A DNA stretch of 57,493 nt from Bifidobacteriaceae bacterium (GCA_031268215.1 JAIRXP010000013.1:1-57493), one strand, 5' to 3'; counted from the stretch's first letter, positions 1 through 9,404 are shown. Program-made: numbers and translations. Notes: generated from the letters alone by a model not told the origin.

Positions 1-102
1 GAGTGCGCGCACAACAGCGACCTGGAGTGTGCCGCGCCCGCCATCCAAGTGGGTTCGGCTGGCTCCACCACGGCCGGCTGCCTGACTTTCGCCTCGGCCT
101 GA
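1..102 (+). CDS. DUF1540 domain protein, C-terminal fragment
   Basis: The frame open from base 1 reads 33 residues to a TGA at 100-102. The window edge cuts off its start. The visible part has three cysteines in a pattern with a short 'LEC.AP.I.VG' stretch and a final 'CLTF', which matches the second metal-binding-like repeat of actinobacterial DUF1540 proteins. These are small cysteine-rich proteins of unknown function. No other frame in this stretch looks better. The call rests on pattern recall over a very short stretch, so it is tentative. Confidence 0.55.
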   Translation, partial: ECAHNSDLECAAPAIQVGSAGSTTAGCLTFASA

Positions 103-184
103 AGTTCGCGGGGCGACTCCATCCCATAAGGATGCCTCAGATCGCTCTTCGCGGACGCTGGTTCCCTGCGGCCGGTGGGCCGCG

Positions 185-214
185 TTGAGAGCGGGCCCCA
201 GTTTCTGGCACAAT
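185..214 (+). promoter_or_regulatory. Predicted promoter of the rpsP operon
   Basis: TTGAGA at 185-190 and CACAAT at 209-214 are separated by 18 bp, a fair sigma-70-type pair. It leaves a leader of roughly 130 nt before rpsP. The rest of 103-351 holds no convincing gene. Confidence 0.5.
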
Positions 215-351
215 GAGAGTTTGTATGTGTGCCTGATGGACCCTCTCAACCTTCTAGCGCGCGTCCAGCTTTGCCGCCCAGGTGACCCACCCCACGGGCT
301 CACCCAGCGGCGGACAACCTGTCAACGAATGCAAAGGAAGTAACCGCTGCT

Positions 352-876
352 GTGGCTGTAAAGATTCGGCTCAAACGCCTGGGGAAGATCCGGGCACCCT
401 ACTATCGCATTGTGGTCGTGGACGCCCGCGCCAAGCGGGATGGCCGCGTGATCGAAGAGATCGGCAAGTACCACCCAACCGAGGATCCGTCCTACATTGA
501 GGTCAAGTCGGACCGCGTTCAGTATTGGCTGTCGGTGGGAGCCCAGCCAACGGAGCCTGTATTGGCTCAACTGAAGCTGACTGGAGATTGGCAAAAGTTC
601 AAGGGCTTGCCCTATGAAGAGGGCACGCTGAAAGTGCCGGCGCGCCAGGCCGCTGAGGCGGCGGCCGCCGCCCTGGAGGCAGCTGAAGCCGAAGCGCTGA
701 AGAAGGTTTCCGCCCTAGCGGAGGCGAAGGCCAAGGCCGAGGCTGAGGCTAAAGCCGCCAAGGCCAAGGCGGACGAAGCAGCCACGGCTGAGGACTCAGC
801 TAAAGACGCCGGGGAACCGGCGGATGAACAGCCGGACCCTTCGGCCGATGCCGCTGCGGCGACTCCGGAGGCCTGA
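352..876 (+). CDS. rpsP: 30S ribosomal protein S16
   Basis: S16 is a structural protein of the small ribosomal subunit. Residues 1 to about 85 form the S16 core, beginning [11 protein letters not shown] with the usual 'YYRIVV.D.R..RDG' segment. Residues from about 98 to 174 form an Ala/Glu/Lys-rich, probably helical tail that turns acidic and Pro-rich at the end. Long S16 tails are common in actinobacteria, but this doubles the length of the roughly 85-residue core. The GTG start has an AAAGGAAG ribosome site at 333-340. It is the first gene of the rpsP-khpA-rimM-trmD-typA string, and its TGA overlaps the next ATG by one base. Confidence 0.97.
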   Translation: MAVKIRLKRLGKIRAPYYRIVVVDARAKRDGRVIEEIGKYHPTEDPSYIEVKSDRVQYWLSVGAQPTEPVLAQLKLTGDWQKFKGLPYEEGTLKVPARQAAEAAAAALEAAEAEALKKVSALAEAKAKAEAEAKAAKAKADEAATAEDSAKDAGEPADEQPDPSADAAAATPEA

Positions 877-1115
877 TGCTGGGCCGGGCACTAGAACACC
901 TGGTCCAAGGGATTGTCGATGACCCGGATGCGGTCACTGTGCGGTCAAGGCAAAACCGTCACGGAGACTTGCTTGAGATCAGAGTTGCCCCGGAGGACTT
1001 AGGCCGGGTGATCGGGCGCAGCGGGCGGACCGCCCGCGCGCTGAGGACTGTCGTCAACGCACTATCTCCTAGCGGTAGTGTGCGTGTCGACGTGGTCGAC
1101 ACCGACCGCCACTGA
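876..1115 (+). CDS. khpA: KH-domain RNA-binding protein KhpA
   Basis: This 79-residue protein is a single KH domain of the KhpA (YlqC) family. The nucleic-acid-binding GxxG loop is visible as GRSG at residues 47-50, inside 'RVIGRSGRTARAL'. KhpA acts in the cytoplasm as a small RNA chaperone, usually with KhpB, and is encoded between rpsP and rimM in most actinobacteria and firmicutes, as here. Its ATG overlaps the rpsP stop as TGATG, which implies translational coupling. Confidence 0.93.
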   Translation: MLGRALEHLVQGIVDDPDAVTVRSRQNRHGDLLEIRVAPEDLGRVIGRSGRTARALRTVVNALSPSGSVRVDVVDTDRH

Positions 1116-1130
1116 CCGTAGGTCCAAGCC

Positions 1131-1694
1131 ATGGAAGTAGTCCTGGCGGTGATTGGCCGTCCCCACGGGATAAACGGCGAGGTGCGCCTGGAATTGCGCA
1201 CCGACCGGCCCGAACAGCGATTTCAGCCCGGCCGCGTTTATCGTCTCGACCTCTCCGGAGTGGCCGCTGGCAGCACCGGAGTAGCTGGCCCCTCGGCGCC
1301 GCCGGGCCAGTTGACTTTGCGGCGGTACCACGCTGATCAGAGGCCGGCCTTGGCTAGCTTCGATGAGATCAAGGACCGGACCGGGGCCGAATCATTGCGG
1401 GGCGCCAAACTATTGGGGGAGATAGACCCAATGGAAGAGGCGGATGCTTGGTACCCGGCGCAGTTGCGTGGAGCGCGGGCCGTCCTGCCGGACGGCACTC
1501 CTGTCGGCGTGATCCGTGACCTGATCACAATACCTGGTCAAGACCTTCTTCAGATTGATCAGCCAGATGGCACCACGGCTCTGGTGCCATTCGTCAAAGC
1601 CCTGGTCCCGGAAGTGGATCTGGACGCGATGAGGCTAGTGATTGATCCGCCGGACGGCCTGGTGGCGGCCCGTCCGGCCGCCGAGGGAGAGTGA
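1131..1694 (+). CDS. rimM: 16S rRNA processing protein RimM
   Basis: RimM (187 residues) helps mature the 30S subunit by binding S19 and assisting 16S rRNA 3' domain assembly. The N-terminal RimM domain opens with 'VIGRPHGINGEVRLE'. The C-terminal half carries the PRC barrel, including 'WYPAQLRG' and 'LLQID'. A roughly 15-residue Gly/Ala/Pro-rich insert follows the first beta strands (near residues 45-60). It lies 15 nt after khpA and 7 nt before trmD, the standard order. Confidence 0.95.
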   Translation: MEVVLAVIGRPHGINGEVRLELRTDRPEQRFQPGRVYRLDLSGVAAGSTGVAGPSAPPGQLTLRRYHADQRPALASFDEIKDRTGAESLRGAKLLGEIDPMEEADAWYPAQLRGARAVLPDGTPVGVIRDLITIPGQDLLQIDQPDGTTALVPFVKALVPEVDLDAMRLVIDPPDGLVAARPAAEGE

Positions 1695-1701
1695 CCCGGA
1701 A

Positions 1702-2481
1702 ATGCGGATCGACGTCATCACCATTTTCCCGGAGTACTTGGCCCCGGCGCGGCTATCCCTGCTAGGCAAAGCCGGTCAAGCCGGAATTGTTCAAATTCTG
1801 GTCCATGACCTGCGGGATTGGACCTCGGACAAACACCGCACCGTTGACGGCGCCCCCTATGGAGGGGGTGCCGGAATGGTGATGAAACCGGGGCCCTGGG
1901 GCCAGGCCATCGATTCAGTGGTAGCGGCACCGGCGGATGGGTCAAGCCTGTCGGAAGTGGCCACAGACCAAGGCGGGCGGGCTACGCTGGTGCTGCCGAC
2001 GGCATCGGGCAAGGTCTTCAACCAAGCCTCCGCGGAACGCTTGGCCCAGGTGGAACACCTGGTGTTCGCCTGTGGCCGGTATGAGGGAATCGACGCGCGC
2101 GTGGCTGAACACTACCGTGACCGCCTGCCGGTGGAAGAACTGTCGGTGGGCGATTACGTCCTGGCCGGGGGAGAATCGGCGGCGCTGGTGATGATTGAGG
2201 CCATTACCCGACTGATCCCGGGTGTGCTGGGGAACGCGGACTCTTTGACCGAAGAATCCCATGTCCGTCCGGGGCTGCTGGAATACCCCGTGTATACCAA
2301 GCCACCGTCGTGGCGCGGGCTTGAGGTGCCGCCGGTGCTGTTGTCTGGCCATCACGGCAAGATCGCGGCCTGGCGGCGCGAGCAAGAGATACTGCGGACT
2401 GAGCGGATGCGGCCAGACTTGATCAACCACACCCGGAGCGGAACACCGCCCCGGCCGGACCAGGAACGAGGTGAATCGTGA
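1702..2481 (+). CDS. trmD: tRNA (guanine-N1)-methyltransferase TrmD
   Basis: TrmD methylates G37 of tRNAs using S-adenosylmethionine and prevents frameshifting. The SPOUT trefoil knot is clear: 'FACGRYEGIDARV' near residue 122 and 'SVGDYVLAGGE' near residue 148. I start it at ATG 1702 ('MRIDVITIFPEY'), where the family begins. The reading frame is open 60 bases further upstream, but that would run into rimM. The length of 259 residues is a little above the usual 230-250. The gene overlaps typA by 4 nt (GTGA). Confidence 0.96.
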   Translation: MRIDVITIFPEYLAPARLSLLGKAGQAGIVQILVHDLRDWTSDKHRTVDGAPYGGGAGMVMKPGPWGQAIDSVVAAPADGSSLSEVATDQGGRATLVLPTASGKVFNQASAERLAQVEHLVFACGRYEGIDARVAEHYRDRLPVEELSVGDYVLAGGESAALVMIEAITRLIPGVLGNADSLTEESHVRPGLLEYPVYTKPPSWRGLEVPPVLLSGHHGKIAAWRREQEILRTERMRPDLINHTRSGTPPRPDQERGES

Positions 2482-4499
2482 CCGGTGAAGCATCCCGTCC
2501 CGATCTGCGCAACGTGGCCATAGTGGCGCACGTAGACCACGGCAAGACAACGCTGGTAGATGCCATGCTGTGGCAGACCGGTGCCTTCGGGTCGCATGAT
2601 CATGTCGAAGAACGGGCCCTCGATTCCGGTGATCTGGAGCGTGAGAAAGGCATCACGATTCTGGCCAAGAACACGGCGGTGCATTACCGGGGGCCCGCCG
2701 CCGACGACCCGGCCAATGGTGCAGACGGTGATCCGGCCGGTCCGGCGGGGGCGGTCACCATCAATGTAGTTGACACCCCCGGCCACGCTGATTTTGGCGG
2801 CGAAGTAGAACGGGGCCTGTCCATGGTGGATGGCGTGGTGCTTCTGGTTGACGCCTCAGAAGGGCCACTTCCGCAGACCCGGTTCGTGCTGCGCAAGGCG
2901 CTGGAGGCACAGTTGCCGGTGATCGTGGTGGTGAACAAAGTGGACCGGCCGGACGCGCGGATCGCGGAAGTCGTTGGCGAGACAACCGACTTGCTGCTGT
3001 CCCTGGCCGGGGACCTGACCGAGGACGATCCATCACTGGACCTGGACCACGTACTTGACTTCCCTGTCATCTACGCCGCGGCGAAGGCTGGCCGGGCGTC
3101 CTTGGTTCCTCCGGCGGACGGTGAATTGCCGGATGGTGGGGACCTGGAACCGCTGTTCAGGGCCATTGTTGAGACCATTCCGGCACCCACCTATGATCCG
3201 CGGGCGCCGTTGCAAGCCCATGTCACTAACTTGGACGCCTCGCCCTTCTTGGGGCGGTTAGCGTTGCTGCGCCTGTACAACGGGGAACTGGCTAAGGGCC
3301 AAACCGTCGCCTGGGTGCGGCAAGACGGTTCGGTCAAGAACGTCAAGATCACCGAGTTGCTGGCGACTGAGGCGCTGGACCGCGTTCCGGCTCAGACGGC
3401 CCGGGCGGGGGACATCGTGGCGGTGGCGGGGATCGGCGAAATCATGATCGGCGACACCCTAACGGATCCGGATGACCCCCGGCCCTTGCCGACCATCAAA
3501 GTCGATGAGCCCGCCATCTCAATGACCGTAGGCATCAATACCTCGCCGCTCGCGGGAAAGGTCAAGGGCCACAAACTAACGGCCCGACAGGTCAAGGACC
3601 GGCTGGGGCGGGAACTGGTCGGCAACGTTTCGCTGCGGGTGCTGGCCACGGAACGGCCAGACGTCTGGGAAGTCCAAGGGCGGGGTGAATTGGCTTTAGC
3701 CGTACTGGTGGAACAGATGCGGCGCGAAGGTTTTGAGCTAACCGTGGGCAAGCCGCGGGTTGTCACCAAGACGGCCGATGGCCTTCTGCTGGAGCCCATG
3801 GAGCGGATGACAATTGACGCGCCGGAGGAATACTTGGGGACCATCACACAGCTGATGGCGGCCCGGAAAGGCCGCATGACGACAATGTCCAATCATGGTT
3901 CCGGCTGGGTGCGGATGGAATTCCTAGTGCCGGCTAGGGGGCTGATCTCATTTAGGACCCAGTTCTTGACCGAAACCAGGGGGACGGGGATCGCGTCTTC
4001 AATTGCCGAGGGATATGAGCCCTGGGCCGGGCCAATCGAATTGCGGACCACTGGCTCCATGGTGGCGGACCGACCCGGTGTGGCCACACCTTATGCCATC
4101 ACCGCTCTACAAGAGCGGGGCACCTTTTTCATAGCCCCGACGGAGGAAGTCTATGAAGGCATGGTGGTGGGCGAGAACCCTCGCAACGAGGATATGGACG
4201 TCAACATCACCCGTGAGAAGAAGCTCACCAACATGCGCTCATCAACCGGTGATGAACTGGAGCGATTGACACCGCCGCGCCGGCTGACCCTTGAAGAATC
4301 GCTCGAATTCGCCGCCACCGATGAATGCGTGGAGGTCACTCCGGAAATCATTCGGATCCGCAAGGCTGAACTATCCTCCGAGGTCCGAGGCAAGGCACGT
4401 GGCAGGGCCAAGCGAGATGGTCAAGGAGGGCGGAGTGGATCCGCCGGATCCTCTGGCGATGGTGGCGGTGGTAGCACTGGTGGCGGCCAGCGGTCATGA
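2478..4499 (+). CDS. typA: Ribosome-binding GTPase TypA/BipA
   Basis: TypA is a translational GTPase of the EF-G family that binds ribosomes under stress. G1 'AHVDHGKT' (17-24), G2 region 'EREKGITI', G3 'DTPGHADF' and G4 'NKVD' are all present. Domain II, the EF-G-like domain V and the TypA-specific C-terminal domain follow. Two departures from a minimal TypA are visible. One is a roughly 20-residue Asp/Pro/Gly/Ala insert just before G3. The other is a low-complexity Gly/Ser/Arg tail after residue 640. The GTG start overlaps trmD, and the stop overlaps the next gene as ATGA. Confidence 0.96.
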   Translation: MTGEASRPDLRNVAIVAHVDHGKTTLVDAMLWQTGAFGSHDHVEERALDSGDLEREKGITILAKNTAVHYRGPAADDPANGADGDPAGPAGAVTINVVDTPGHADFGGEVERGLSMVDGVVLLVDASEGPLPQTRFVLRKALEAQLPVIVVVNKVDRPDARIAEVVGETTDLLLSLAGDLTEDDPSLDLDHVLDFPVIYAAAKAGRASLVPPADGELPDGGDLEPLFRAIVETIPAPTYDPRAPLQAHVTNLDASPFLGRLALLRLYNGELAKGQTVAWVRQDGSVKNVKITELLATEALDRVPAQTARAGDIVAVAGIGEIMIGDTLTDPDDPRPLPTIKVDEPAISMTVGINTSPLAGKVKGHKLTARQVKDRLGRELVGNVSLRVLATERPDVWEVQGRGELALAVLVEQMRREGFELTVGKPRVVTKTADGLLLEPMERMTIDAPEEYLGTITQLMAARKGRMTTMSNHGSGWVRMEFLVPARGLISFRTQFLTETRGTGIASSIAEGYEPWAGPIELRTTGSMVADRPGVATPYAITALQERGTFFIAPTEEVYEGMVVGENPRNEDMDVNITREKKLTNMRSSTGDELERLTPPRRLTLEESLEFAATDECVEVTPEIIRIRKAELSSEVRGKARGRAKRDGQGGRSGSAGSSGDGGGGSTGGGQRS

Positions 4500-4873
4500 T
4501 CGAGAGCATCCTCAAAGGCCTGGGTTGCGCAGCGGTGAGCGCGCTGGTCGCCCTGGTGGGATGTATCTGGCACCGCTCATCGGTATCCGTGGGGCCGGTC
4601 GGCTCTTTTCCGCTGGGATTGATCTTCGCTTTGGCGGCGCTGGCGGGTTGGGCCATGGCTTCCCGGGCACTAGCTGGCTGGGCAGGGTTGGCGGGCGCGG
4701 CCGTGGGGGCGTTCATCGCCTCTGAAGCGGCGGCGATGCGTGGTCCCGGCGGAGACTTGATGGTCCAAGGCGACCTGCTCGGTTTCATCTGGGCCATCGC
4801 CGCTCCGCTGGTGGTTGTGGTGGCCGCGCTGCTGCCAGCCCGTTGGTTTTCAAATTTACCGCGGCGGCTCTGA
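4496..4873 (+). CDS. Small membrane protein (DUF6113-like)
   Basis: This 125-residue protein has about four hydrophobic segments and no charged domain, so it is an integral membrane protein. Its ATG overlaps the typA stop by 4 nt, so it is very likely co-translated. Position after typA and overall pattern resemble the DUF6113 family of actinobacteria, which has no known function. The family assignment is from memory of gene order rather than a sharp motif. The translated frame ends at 4873, before the spacer to the VanW gene. Confidence 0.7.
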   Translation: MIESILKGLGCAAVSALVALVGCIWHRSSVSVGPVGSFPLGLIFALAALAGWAMASRALAGWAGLAGAAVGAFIASEAAAMRGPGGDLMVQGDLLGFIWAIAAPLVVVVAALLPARWFSNLPRRL

Positions 4874-5045
4874 ATAGTTCCACATCGGTGGCCACAGGCA
4901 GCGCGGTCTTGCTGGATCGCGTTCCTCTGCCGGAGGCTTTGCGTGTCTGCCGTGTCTGTTACGTCTTGGGTTACCGCTCGCTTCGCGCCGGACGGGGGAA
5001 GGCCTTTAGGATTGTCTATAGCCCTACAGACCTGGAGGTGCTTCG

Positions 5046-8000
5046 GTGGCTGACGAATTGCGAGAACGCCCGGACCAAGAGACGCCTGCCTGCCCGCCAG
5101 GAGCGGGGGATGACCCAGATGCCTCCGGCCCCGCCTCCGCGGTGCCTGTCACCCGAATCGAGATGGAGGCGGTGGTACTCGGTGCCCCCGCGGGCGACGA
5201 GTCGGCTGCTCGCCAAGAGCCGGTTATGGAGGGATCACCGGACCGGGGTGCTGGGGTCGGTACAGACCCGGAGCCGGACAATGATCCTGAGTCGGATCCG
5301 GAAACTGGCCAAGAACTTGATCTGGAGGCCGGATGGGAACTCGGACGGGAACCGGAACCCGTAGCTGAGCCGGAGACCGAAGGGGATGCGGCCGGCGCAG
5401 AAGCCGGGCCGGCTTCTGAGGGCGTAACGGAAACGGGTATTGAGCTGGCGGCGGGTGCTGAGACCGCGGCGGCCAACGGACCGGTGCCGGAAACCGAGTC
5501 AGAACCAGAGACTGAGCCGGCACCAGAAACCAGCCCGGAACCAGTGCTGGACTTGGGCTGGACGCCGGCGGTGGGCCGGGAAGCGTCGGCTGAGCCGGAA
5601 GCACCGGAGTCCGCTGATGGCCTGGGCGAATCTGGCGCGCCGCTGGCAGGCGGCGACGAGTTCCTGTCACCCTTTGACTTGTTGGCCAGTCAAGCCCTCA
5701 GGTCGGCGCTGGATCCGGTCTATTCTGTGCCAGACGCGGAACCTCCGGAGAGCACGCCCGGCGAAACGGCTGAGGTTGGCGAAACGGCTGAGGCCGATGA
5801 AGCACCCGAGCTTGACGGTACCGCTGAGGCCGGGCATCCGGCTGAGCCTGGTGAATCGGCTGAGGCCGAGGATACGCCTTGGGTCCCGCGTCTGCCTGAA
5901 CCTGAAGAAACGGCTGAGGTCGGCGGCGCCGTGGAGGCCGCGCACCCGGCTGAGTCCGACGAACCAGTTGACGTTGACGAAGCACCTGAGACCTTGCAAC
6001 TGGATGAGGCCCGCGAAACTGATGATGCCTCGCATCCGGCTCAGCCTGGTGAATCGGCTGAGGCCGGGGAAACGCCTTGGGCCCCGCGTCTGCCTGAACT
6101 CGAAGAACCGGCTGAGGTTGGCGGCATCGTGGAGGCCGCGCACCCGGCTGAGTCCGATGAACCGGTTGAGGCCGAGGAAGCCCCCGCAGCCAGGGAGCCC
6201 TACAGCGAAGAACAGCGTTCCGGACCGCCGGAGCAATTGGATGAAATCGCCTGGCCGGAAGTGTCTGGCCGGTCGGGCGGTGCAGAGCCGAGCCGGCCGT
6301 CCAGCCCAGCGGAGGAGTCCAGGCCGACACCCCAAAGGCAATGGCCCCATCCGCGCGAAGAGCTGGCAGACCCTGGCGGGCCCGCTTGGCCTGAAGCACC
6401 GTCCGTGCCTGAAGTATCTGCTCCACCCGAGGCGCCCGCCGAGCCGGGAACACCGGCTCAGCCTGAACCGTCCGAGCGGCCAGAAGCGCCGAGTTGGCGG
6501 GGAACCACGGGCCCGCATGAGGCCCGCTCTTGGCCGGGGCCGCAGAAGACACCGAAGGCACCAGAGAGCATAGTTCTGCCCCCAGATCCGGTCGCTCCAG
6601 ATCCGGTCGCTCCGGGCCCAGCTACTCCGGGCTCGGGTGCTCCAGGTCCGGCTGTTTCGAGCCTGTTGGGCAGATTGGCGGAGCCGCCGGGTAACTGGGA
6701 CGATCCGCTCTCTTCCATTGGCGACACCGGAGAATACCCAACCGCCGAGGTGGGCCAGGCACACGTCCTTCCCCCAGTGCCGAAGCAGCAGCCTCCCAAG
6801 CGGATTTCGATTCTTGAGGCCCAAGGCTCTACGAGCAATACCGAGGCCCTGGCCCTGCGTCCTATGCTTCCGCCGGTGGCCGAGCCGTGGGCGGAGCCTT
6901 CAACCGGAGAGCAGGCGGCAGTGCCCGCGCCCGGGGTCAAGCGGCATGACACTTCTCCTCAGCCGCTGAAGAGGTCCAGCCGCTCCGACAAGCGGGCCGG
7001 CCAGGACAAGCCGGGCTTGATTGGCCGCCTTCAGTCGAAGAAGTGGTTGATTCCGGCGTTGATTGGCGCGGGAGTGCTGGTCATTGGTTTTATTGGGGTG
7101 AGTGCTGCCTTGGCCGGCAAGGTGCCGAACGGCGCCTCGGTGGCAGGGGTGAGGATCGGTGGGCTGTCCCGGCAGGAGGCGATTGACCTCCTTGACCGGG
7201 AACTCGGTCCTAAGTCCAGGGAAACGGTAAAGGTGTTGGTCGGCGAATCTGAGGTAACGTTCGACCCAGTGATCGCGGGTATGGGGTTTTCACCCAAGGA
7301 AACCGTGGCTGCGGTAACCGGGTTCAGCCTTAACCCGCTGCGGTTACTGAAGCATATTGGCGGGACCGGTGAGGTTGCCCCGGCTCTGGTTGTGGACCAG
7401 GCCGCGCTGGAGGCCCATGTTGGTGAACTCGCGGCTCAGACGCGTGTCGAGCCAGTCGGCGGAACTGTCACGGTGGCTGGCGGTTCCGTCGCCACCACTT
7501 CCCCAGTAATCGGCGCTGGTCTTGATCAGACTGGTGCCGCCAGCCAGATCAAGAAGAATTACCTCATCGAGGAAGCGCCTTGGCGACTGCCGGTGGATGA
7601 GTTAGCTCCCAAGATTGGCCAAGAGCAGATCGACGAGGCGGTCGCCCAAATTGCTACTCCGTTGCTGTCAGGTCCGGTCGAAGTCTCGGCTGGCAGAGCC
7701 AAGGTGGATCTCCCGGCCAGCGAAATAGCGGCGGCAGCGGTGATTGAACCAAATGACGAGTCTGGCGACAGCCTGATTCTTAGCTGGGACACGGAGTTGC
7801 TGCGGGCATCAGTTTCAAAACGTTTGCCCAAAGGGACTGAAACCGACCCCCAGGATGCTCACTTCGTGTTTATTGGTGGTCAGCCAGCTATCGAAGACGG
7901 CCGCCAGGGGGTTCAAGTTAACGCTGATCAATTGGCCAATGCCATGACGACAGCGGCCACGGCCGCCGGGGCTGAAAGGCGGGTGACGGCCGAATTGGCC

Positions 8001-8723
8001 CAATCTGATCCCAGCGCGGACCGAGCCGCGCTTGAGAAACTTGGGGTCAAGGAAGTGATCGGGCGCTTTGAGACTCAGGCGACGAATAGCGCCGACAGGA
8101 CCCGGAACCTGCGAAAGGCCGCCGATATGGTGACGGGCATTCTGGTCAAACCGGGTGAGACGTTCTCGCTCGATGACGCCTTGGGTCATCGCAGCCTGGA
8201 GACCGGCTGGTACAACGCCGGGGTAGTAGTTGACGGCGTGACGCAGGACGGGATTGGCGGTGGGTTGTCGCAGTTTTCGACCACTCTGTATAATGCGGGC
8301 CATTTGGCGGGCATGGTGGACGTAGAACACACGCCGCACGCCAACTATTTCTCGCGTTATCCAACTGGCCGTGAAGCAACCATTTGGGAGGGACAAATTG
8401 ACAACAAATTCAAGAATGACACACCTTATGGTGTAGTACTGCGGGCCGGTGTAAGTGAGTCGCTCAAAGTCTGGGTGGAGTTGTGGTCAACCAAGTACTG
8501 GAGCGTTGAGACCGGGATTGGCCAAGGGTATTCTTATGTGGCACCACGCGTAATTGAGTCGACGACGGATAGTTGCATACCCCAAGCGAGTGGTGGGTCG
8601 GGCTTCCAAGTAGACTATTGGAGAATAAAGACGGGCCCGGACGGCAAGGCCCTGGATAGGGAAAACTGGCATTGGCGTTACGACCCGATGAATGCGATTG
8701 TGTGCAAGGAAACTGATGAATGA
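5046..8723 (+). CDS. VanW family protein with peptidoglycan-binding domains and long acidic N-terminus
   Basis: A 1225-residue protein starting at GTG 5046 behind a strong GGAGGTG site (5034-5040). Residues 1 to about 640 are very rich in Pro, Glu and Ala and include a duplicated 52-residue unit. One transmembrane helix lies near residues 667-690, preceded by Arg/Lys-rich sequence, so the acidic half is probably cytoplasmic. Outside follow one or two PG_binding_4-type (YoaR-like) domains (about 695-1000) and a VanW domain from about 1004 containing 'LVKPGETFSLDDALG', 'GGGLSQFSTTLYNA' and 'HANYFSRYP'. VanW proteins are found in cell-wall and vancomycin-resistance contexts, but their biochemical role is not settled. 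A resistance role cannot be inferred here; a cell-wall role is likely. Confidence 0.9.
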   Translation: MADELRERPDQETPACPPGAGDDPDASGPASAVPVTRIEMEAVVLGAPAGDESAARQEPVMEGSPDRGAGVGTDPEPDNDPESDPETGQELDLEAGWELGREPEPVAEPETEGDAAGAEAGPASEGVTETGIELAAGAETAAANGPVPETESEPETEPAPETSPEPVLDLGWTPAVGREASAEPEAPESADGLGESGAPLAGGDEFLSPFDLLASQALRSALDPVYSVPDAEPPESTPGETAEVGETAEADEAPELDGTAEAGHPAEPGESAEAEDTPWVPRLPEPEETAEVGGAVEAAHPAESDEPVDVDEAPETLQLDEARETDDASHPAQPGESAEAGETPWAPRLPELEEPAEVGGIVEAAHPAESDEPVEAEEAPAAREPYSEEQRSGPPEQLDEIAWPEVSGRSGGAEPSRPSSPAEESRPTPQRQWPHPREELADPGGPAWPEAPSVPEVSAPPEAPAEPGTPAQPEPSERPEAPSWRGTTGPHEARSWPGPQKTPKAPESIVLPPDPVAPDPVAPGPATPGSGAPGPAVSSLLGRLAEPPGNWDDPLSSIGDTGEYPTAEVGQAHVLPPVPKQQPPKRISILEAQGSTSNTEALALRPMLPPVAEPWAEPSTGEQAAVPAPGVKRHDTSPQPLKRSSRSDKRAGQDKPGLIGRLQSKKWLIPALIGAGVLVIGFIGVSAALAGKVPNGASVAGVRIGGLSRQEAIDLLDRELGPKSRETVKVLVGESEVTFDPVIAGMGFSPKETVAAVTGFSLNPLRLLKHIGGTGEVAPALVVDQAALEAHVGELAAQTRVEPVGGTVTVAGGSVATTSPVIGAGLDQTGAASQIKKNYLIEEAPWRLPVDELAPKIGQEQIDEAVAQIATPLLSGPVEVSAGRAKVDLPASEIAAAAVIEPNDESGDSLILSWDTELLRASVSKRLPKGTETDPQDAHFVFIGGQPAIEDGRQGVQVNADQLANAMTTAATAAGAERRVTAELAQSDPSADRAALEKLGVKEVIGRFETQATNSADRTRNLRKAADMVTGILVKPGETFSLDDALGHRSLETGWYNAGVVVDGVTQDGIGGGLSQFSTTLYNAGHLAGMVDVEHTPHANYFSRYPTGREATIWEGQIDNKFKNDTPYGVVLRAGVSESLKVWVELWSTKYWSVETGIGQGYSYVAPRVIESTTDSCIPQASGGSGFQVDYWRIKTGPDGKALDRENWHWRYDPMNAIVCKETDE
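5835..6188 (+). repeat. Two-copy 156-bp direct repeat inside the VanW gene
   Basis: Bases 5835-5990 and 6033-6188 encode near-identical 52-residue units with a 198-nt period. Each unit begins HPA.PGESAEA and ends with a 'DEPV' stretch followed by Glu/Ala/Pro. Shorter Glu/Ala repeats surround them. The whole block stays in frame. Confidence 0.9.
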
Positions 8724-8724
8724 T

Positions 8725-8756
8725 CCGGCCGCCCACCGTCTTGGTAAGGGCGCCGG
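8725..8756. terminator. Bidirectional hairpin between VanW gene and the SH3-like gene
   Basis: CCGGC-c-GCCC (8725-8734) pairs with GGGC-GCCGG (8748-8756) across a 13-nt loop, with one bulged C. It fills the gap between two convergent genes. There is no T-run. Confidence 0.5.
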
Positions 8757-9005
8757 CTAGTCCTGGCCTGGTGCTGTCGCGGCTGTGCTGCCGGGCCTTT
8801 GGGCTGGGCGCGTTATGAGATGGGCGATTGCTATCTCAGGTGCTTCAATACGATGCAACCGGCCGCCGCGGTGGCGTACTTCAACATAATCCGGGCAGGC
8901 GGCCTCCAGCGTGCCAACGGTGTCCGCGTAGCCTCCGCCGGGCAGGTGTCGCCGGATGGTCACTCGCACGCCGGGGGACCAGTTCATCCAAATGGGGCCA
9001 GTCAT
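8757..9005 (-). CDS. Small SH3-like barrel protein next to fdxA
   Basis: An 82-residue protein read on the minus strand. The core, 'PGVRVTIRRHLPGG...DTVGTLEA' through 'VEVRHRGG' to 'EIAIAHLI', looks like the small beta-barrel at the N-terminus of certain actinobacterial GNAT acetyltransferases. Stand-alone versions often lie divergent to fdxA and are annotated 'putative acetyltransferase', although no catalytic GNAT domain is present. I chose the ATG at 9005 because the frame upstream runs through a repeated non-coding element. A GGAGG lies 13 nt upstream. Its function is unknown. Confidence 0.6.
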   Translation of the reverse strand: MTGPIWMNWSPGVRVTIRRHLPGGGYADTVGTLEAACPDYVEVRHRGGRLHRIEAPEIAIAHLITRPAQRPGSTAATAPGQD

Positions 9006-9404
9006 ATCGACTATTAAACCTCCGGCCGGTCTCAGCAAAGCGCCTCGTGCGTTGCGGCAGGTCAGCGCGTTGGCGCGGTTGGGAGTCAACTTGGGCGAAG
9101 AGGACAAACTGACGTCAAGTTGCCCCGCCGCCCAGTTCGCGTCAGTTTGTCCCCCAGGTGCCCGATGCCGTCCACGGGGCCCTTCGCGTTATGCCAGGTC
9201 AGCGCGTTGGCGCGGATGGGCGCCAGTTTGGGAGGGGTGCCGAATTGACGTCAAGTTGCCCCGCCGCCCAGTTCGCGTCAGTTTGTCCCCCCAAACACTC
9301 CGGGGAGGCGTGGCTACCTCGGGGCGGTCCCGTTCTTGGATCCGAGTCCGGTCGGGCCGGGGACGGAGGGTTTGGGGCCGGCTGTGGCGTTAGGCTTGGG
9401 GCTT
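9006..9404. other. Divergent intergenic region with repeats
   Basis: These 399 bases separate the SH3-like gene from fdxA. They hold two copies of a roughly 115-bp repeat and must also contain both promoters. I see no convincing gene or RNA gene here. Confidence 0.5.
9040..9292. repeat. Two imperfect direct repeats (~115 bp, period 136-137)
   Basis: Copy 1 spans about 9040-9155 and copy 2 about 9180-9292. Both begin with GCGTT and run through CAGGTCAGCGCGTTGGCGCGG, and both end with GTTCGCGTCAGTTTGTCCCCC. Copy 1 has a perfect 13-bp inverted repeat, GGACAAACTGACG at 9102-9114 against 9140-9152, with a 25-nt loop. In copy 2 the left arm has decayed. Both copies contain the palindrome TGACGTCA. 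Confidence 0.85.

Noticed and set aside
3..188. 61-residue open frame at the left edge
   Set aside because: Arg-rich and without domain. The overlapping frame ending at 102 fits the DUF1540 pattern better.
5160..6960. Long open frames on other strands and frames in the VanW gene
   Set aside because: They arise from the G/C-rich repetitive coding sequence and are Arg- or Pro-rich shadows without start signals.
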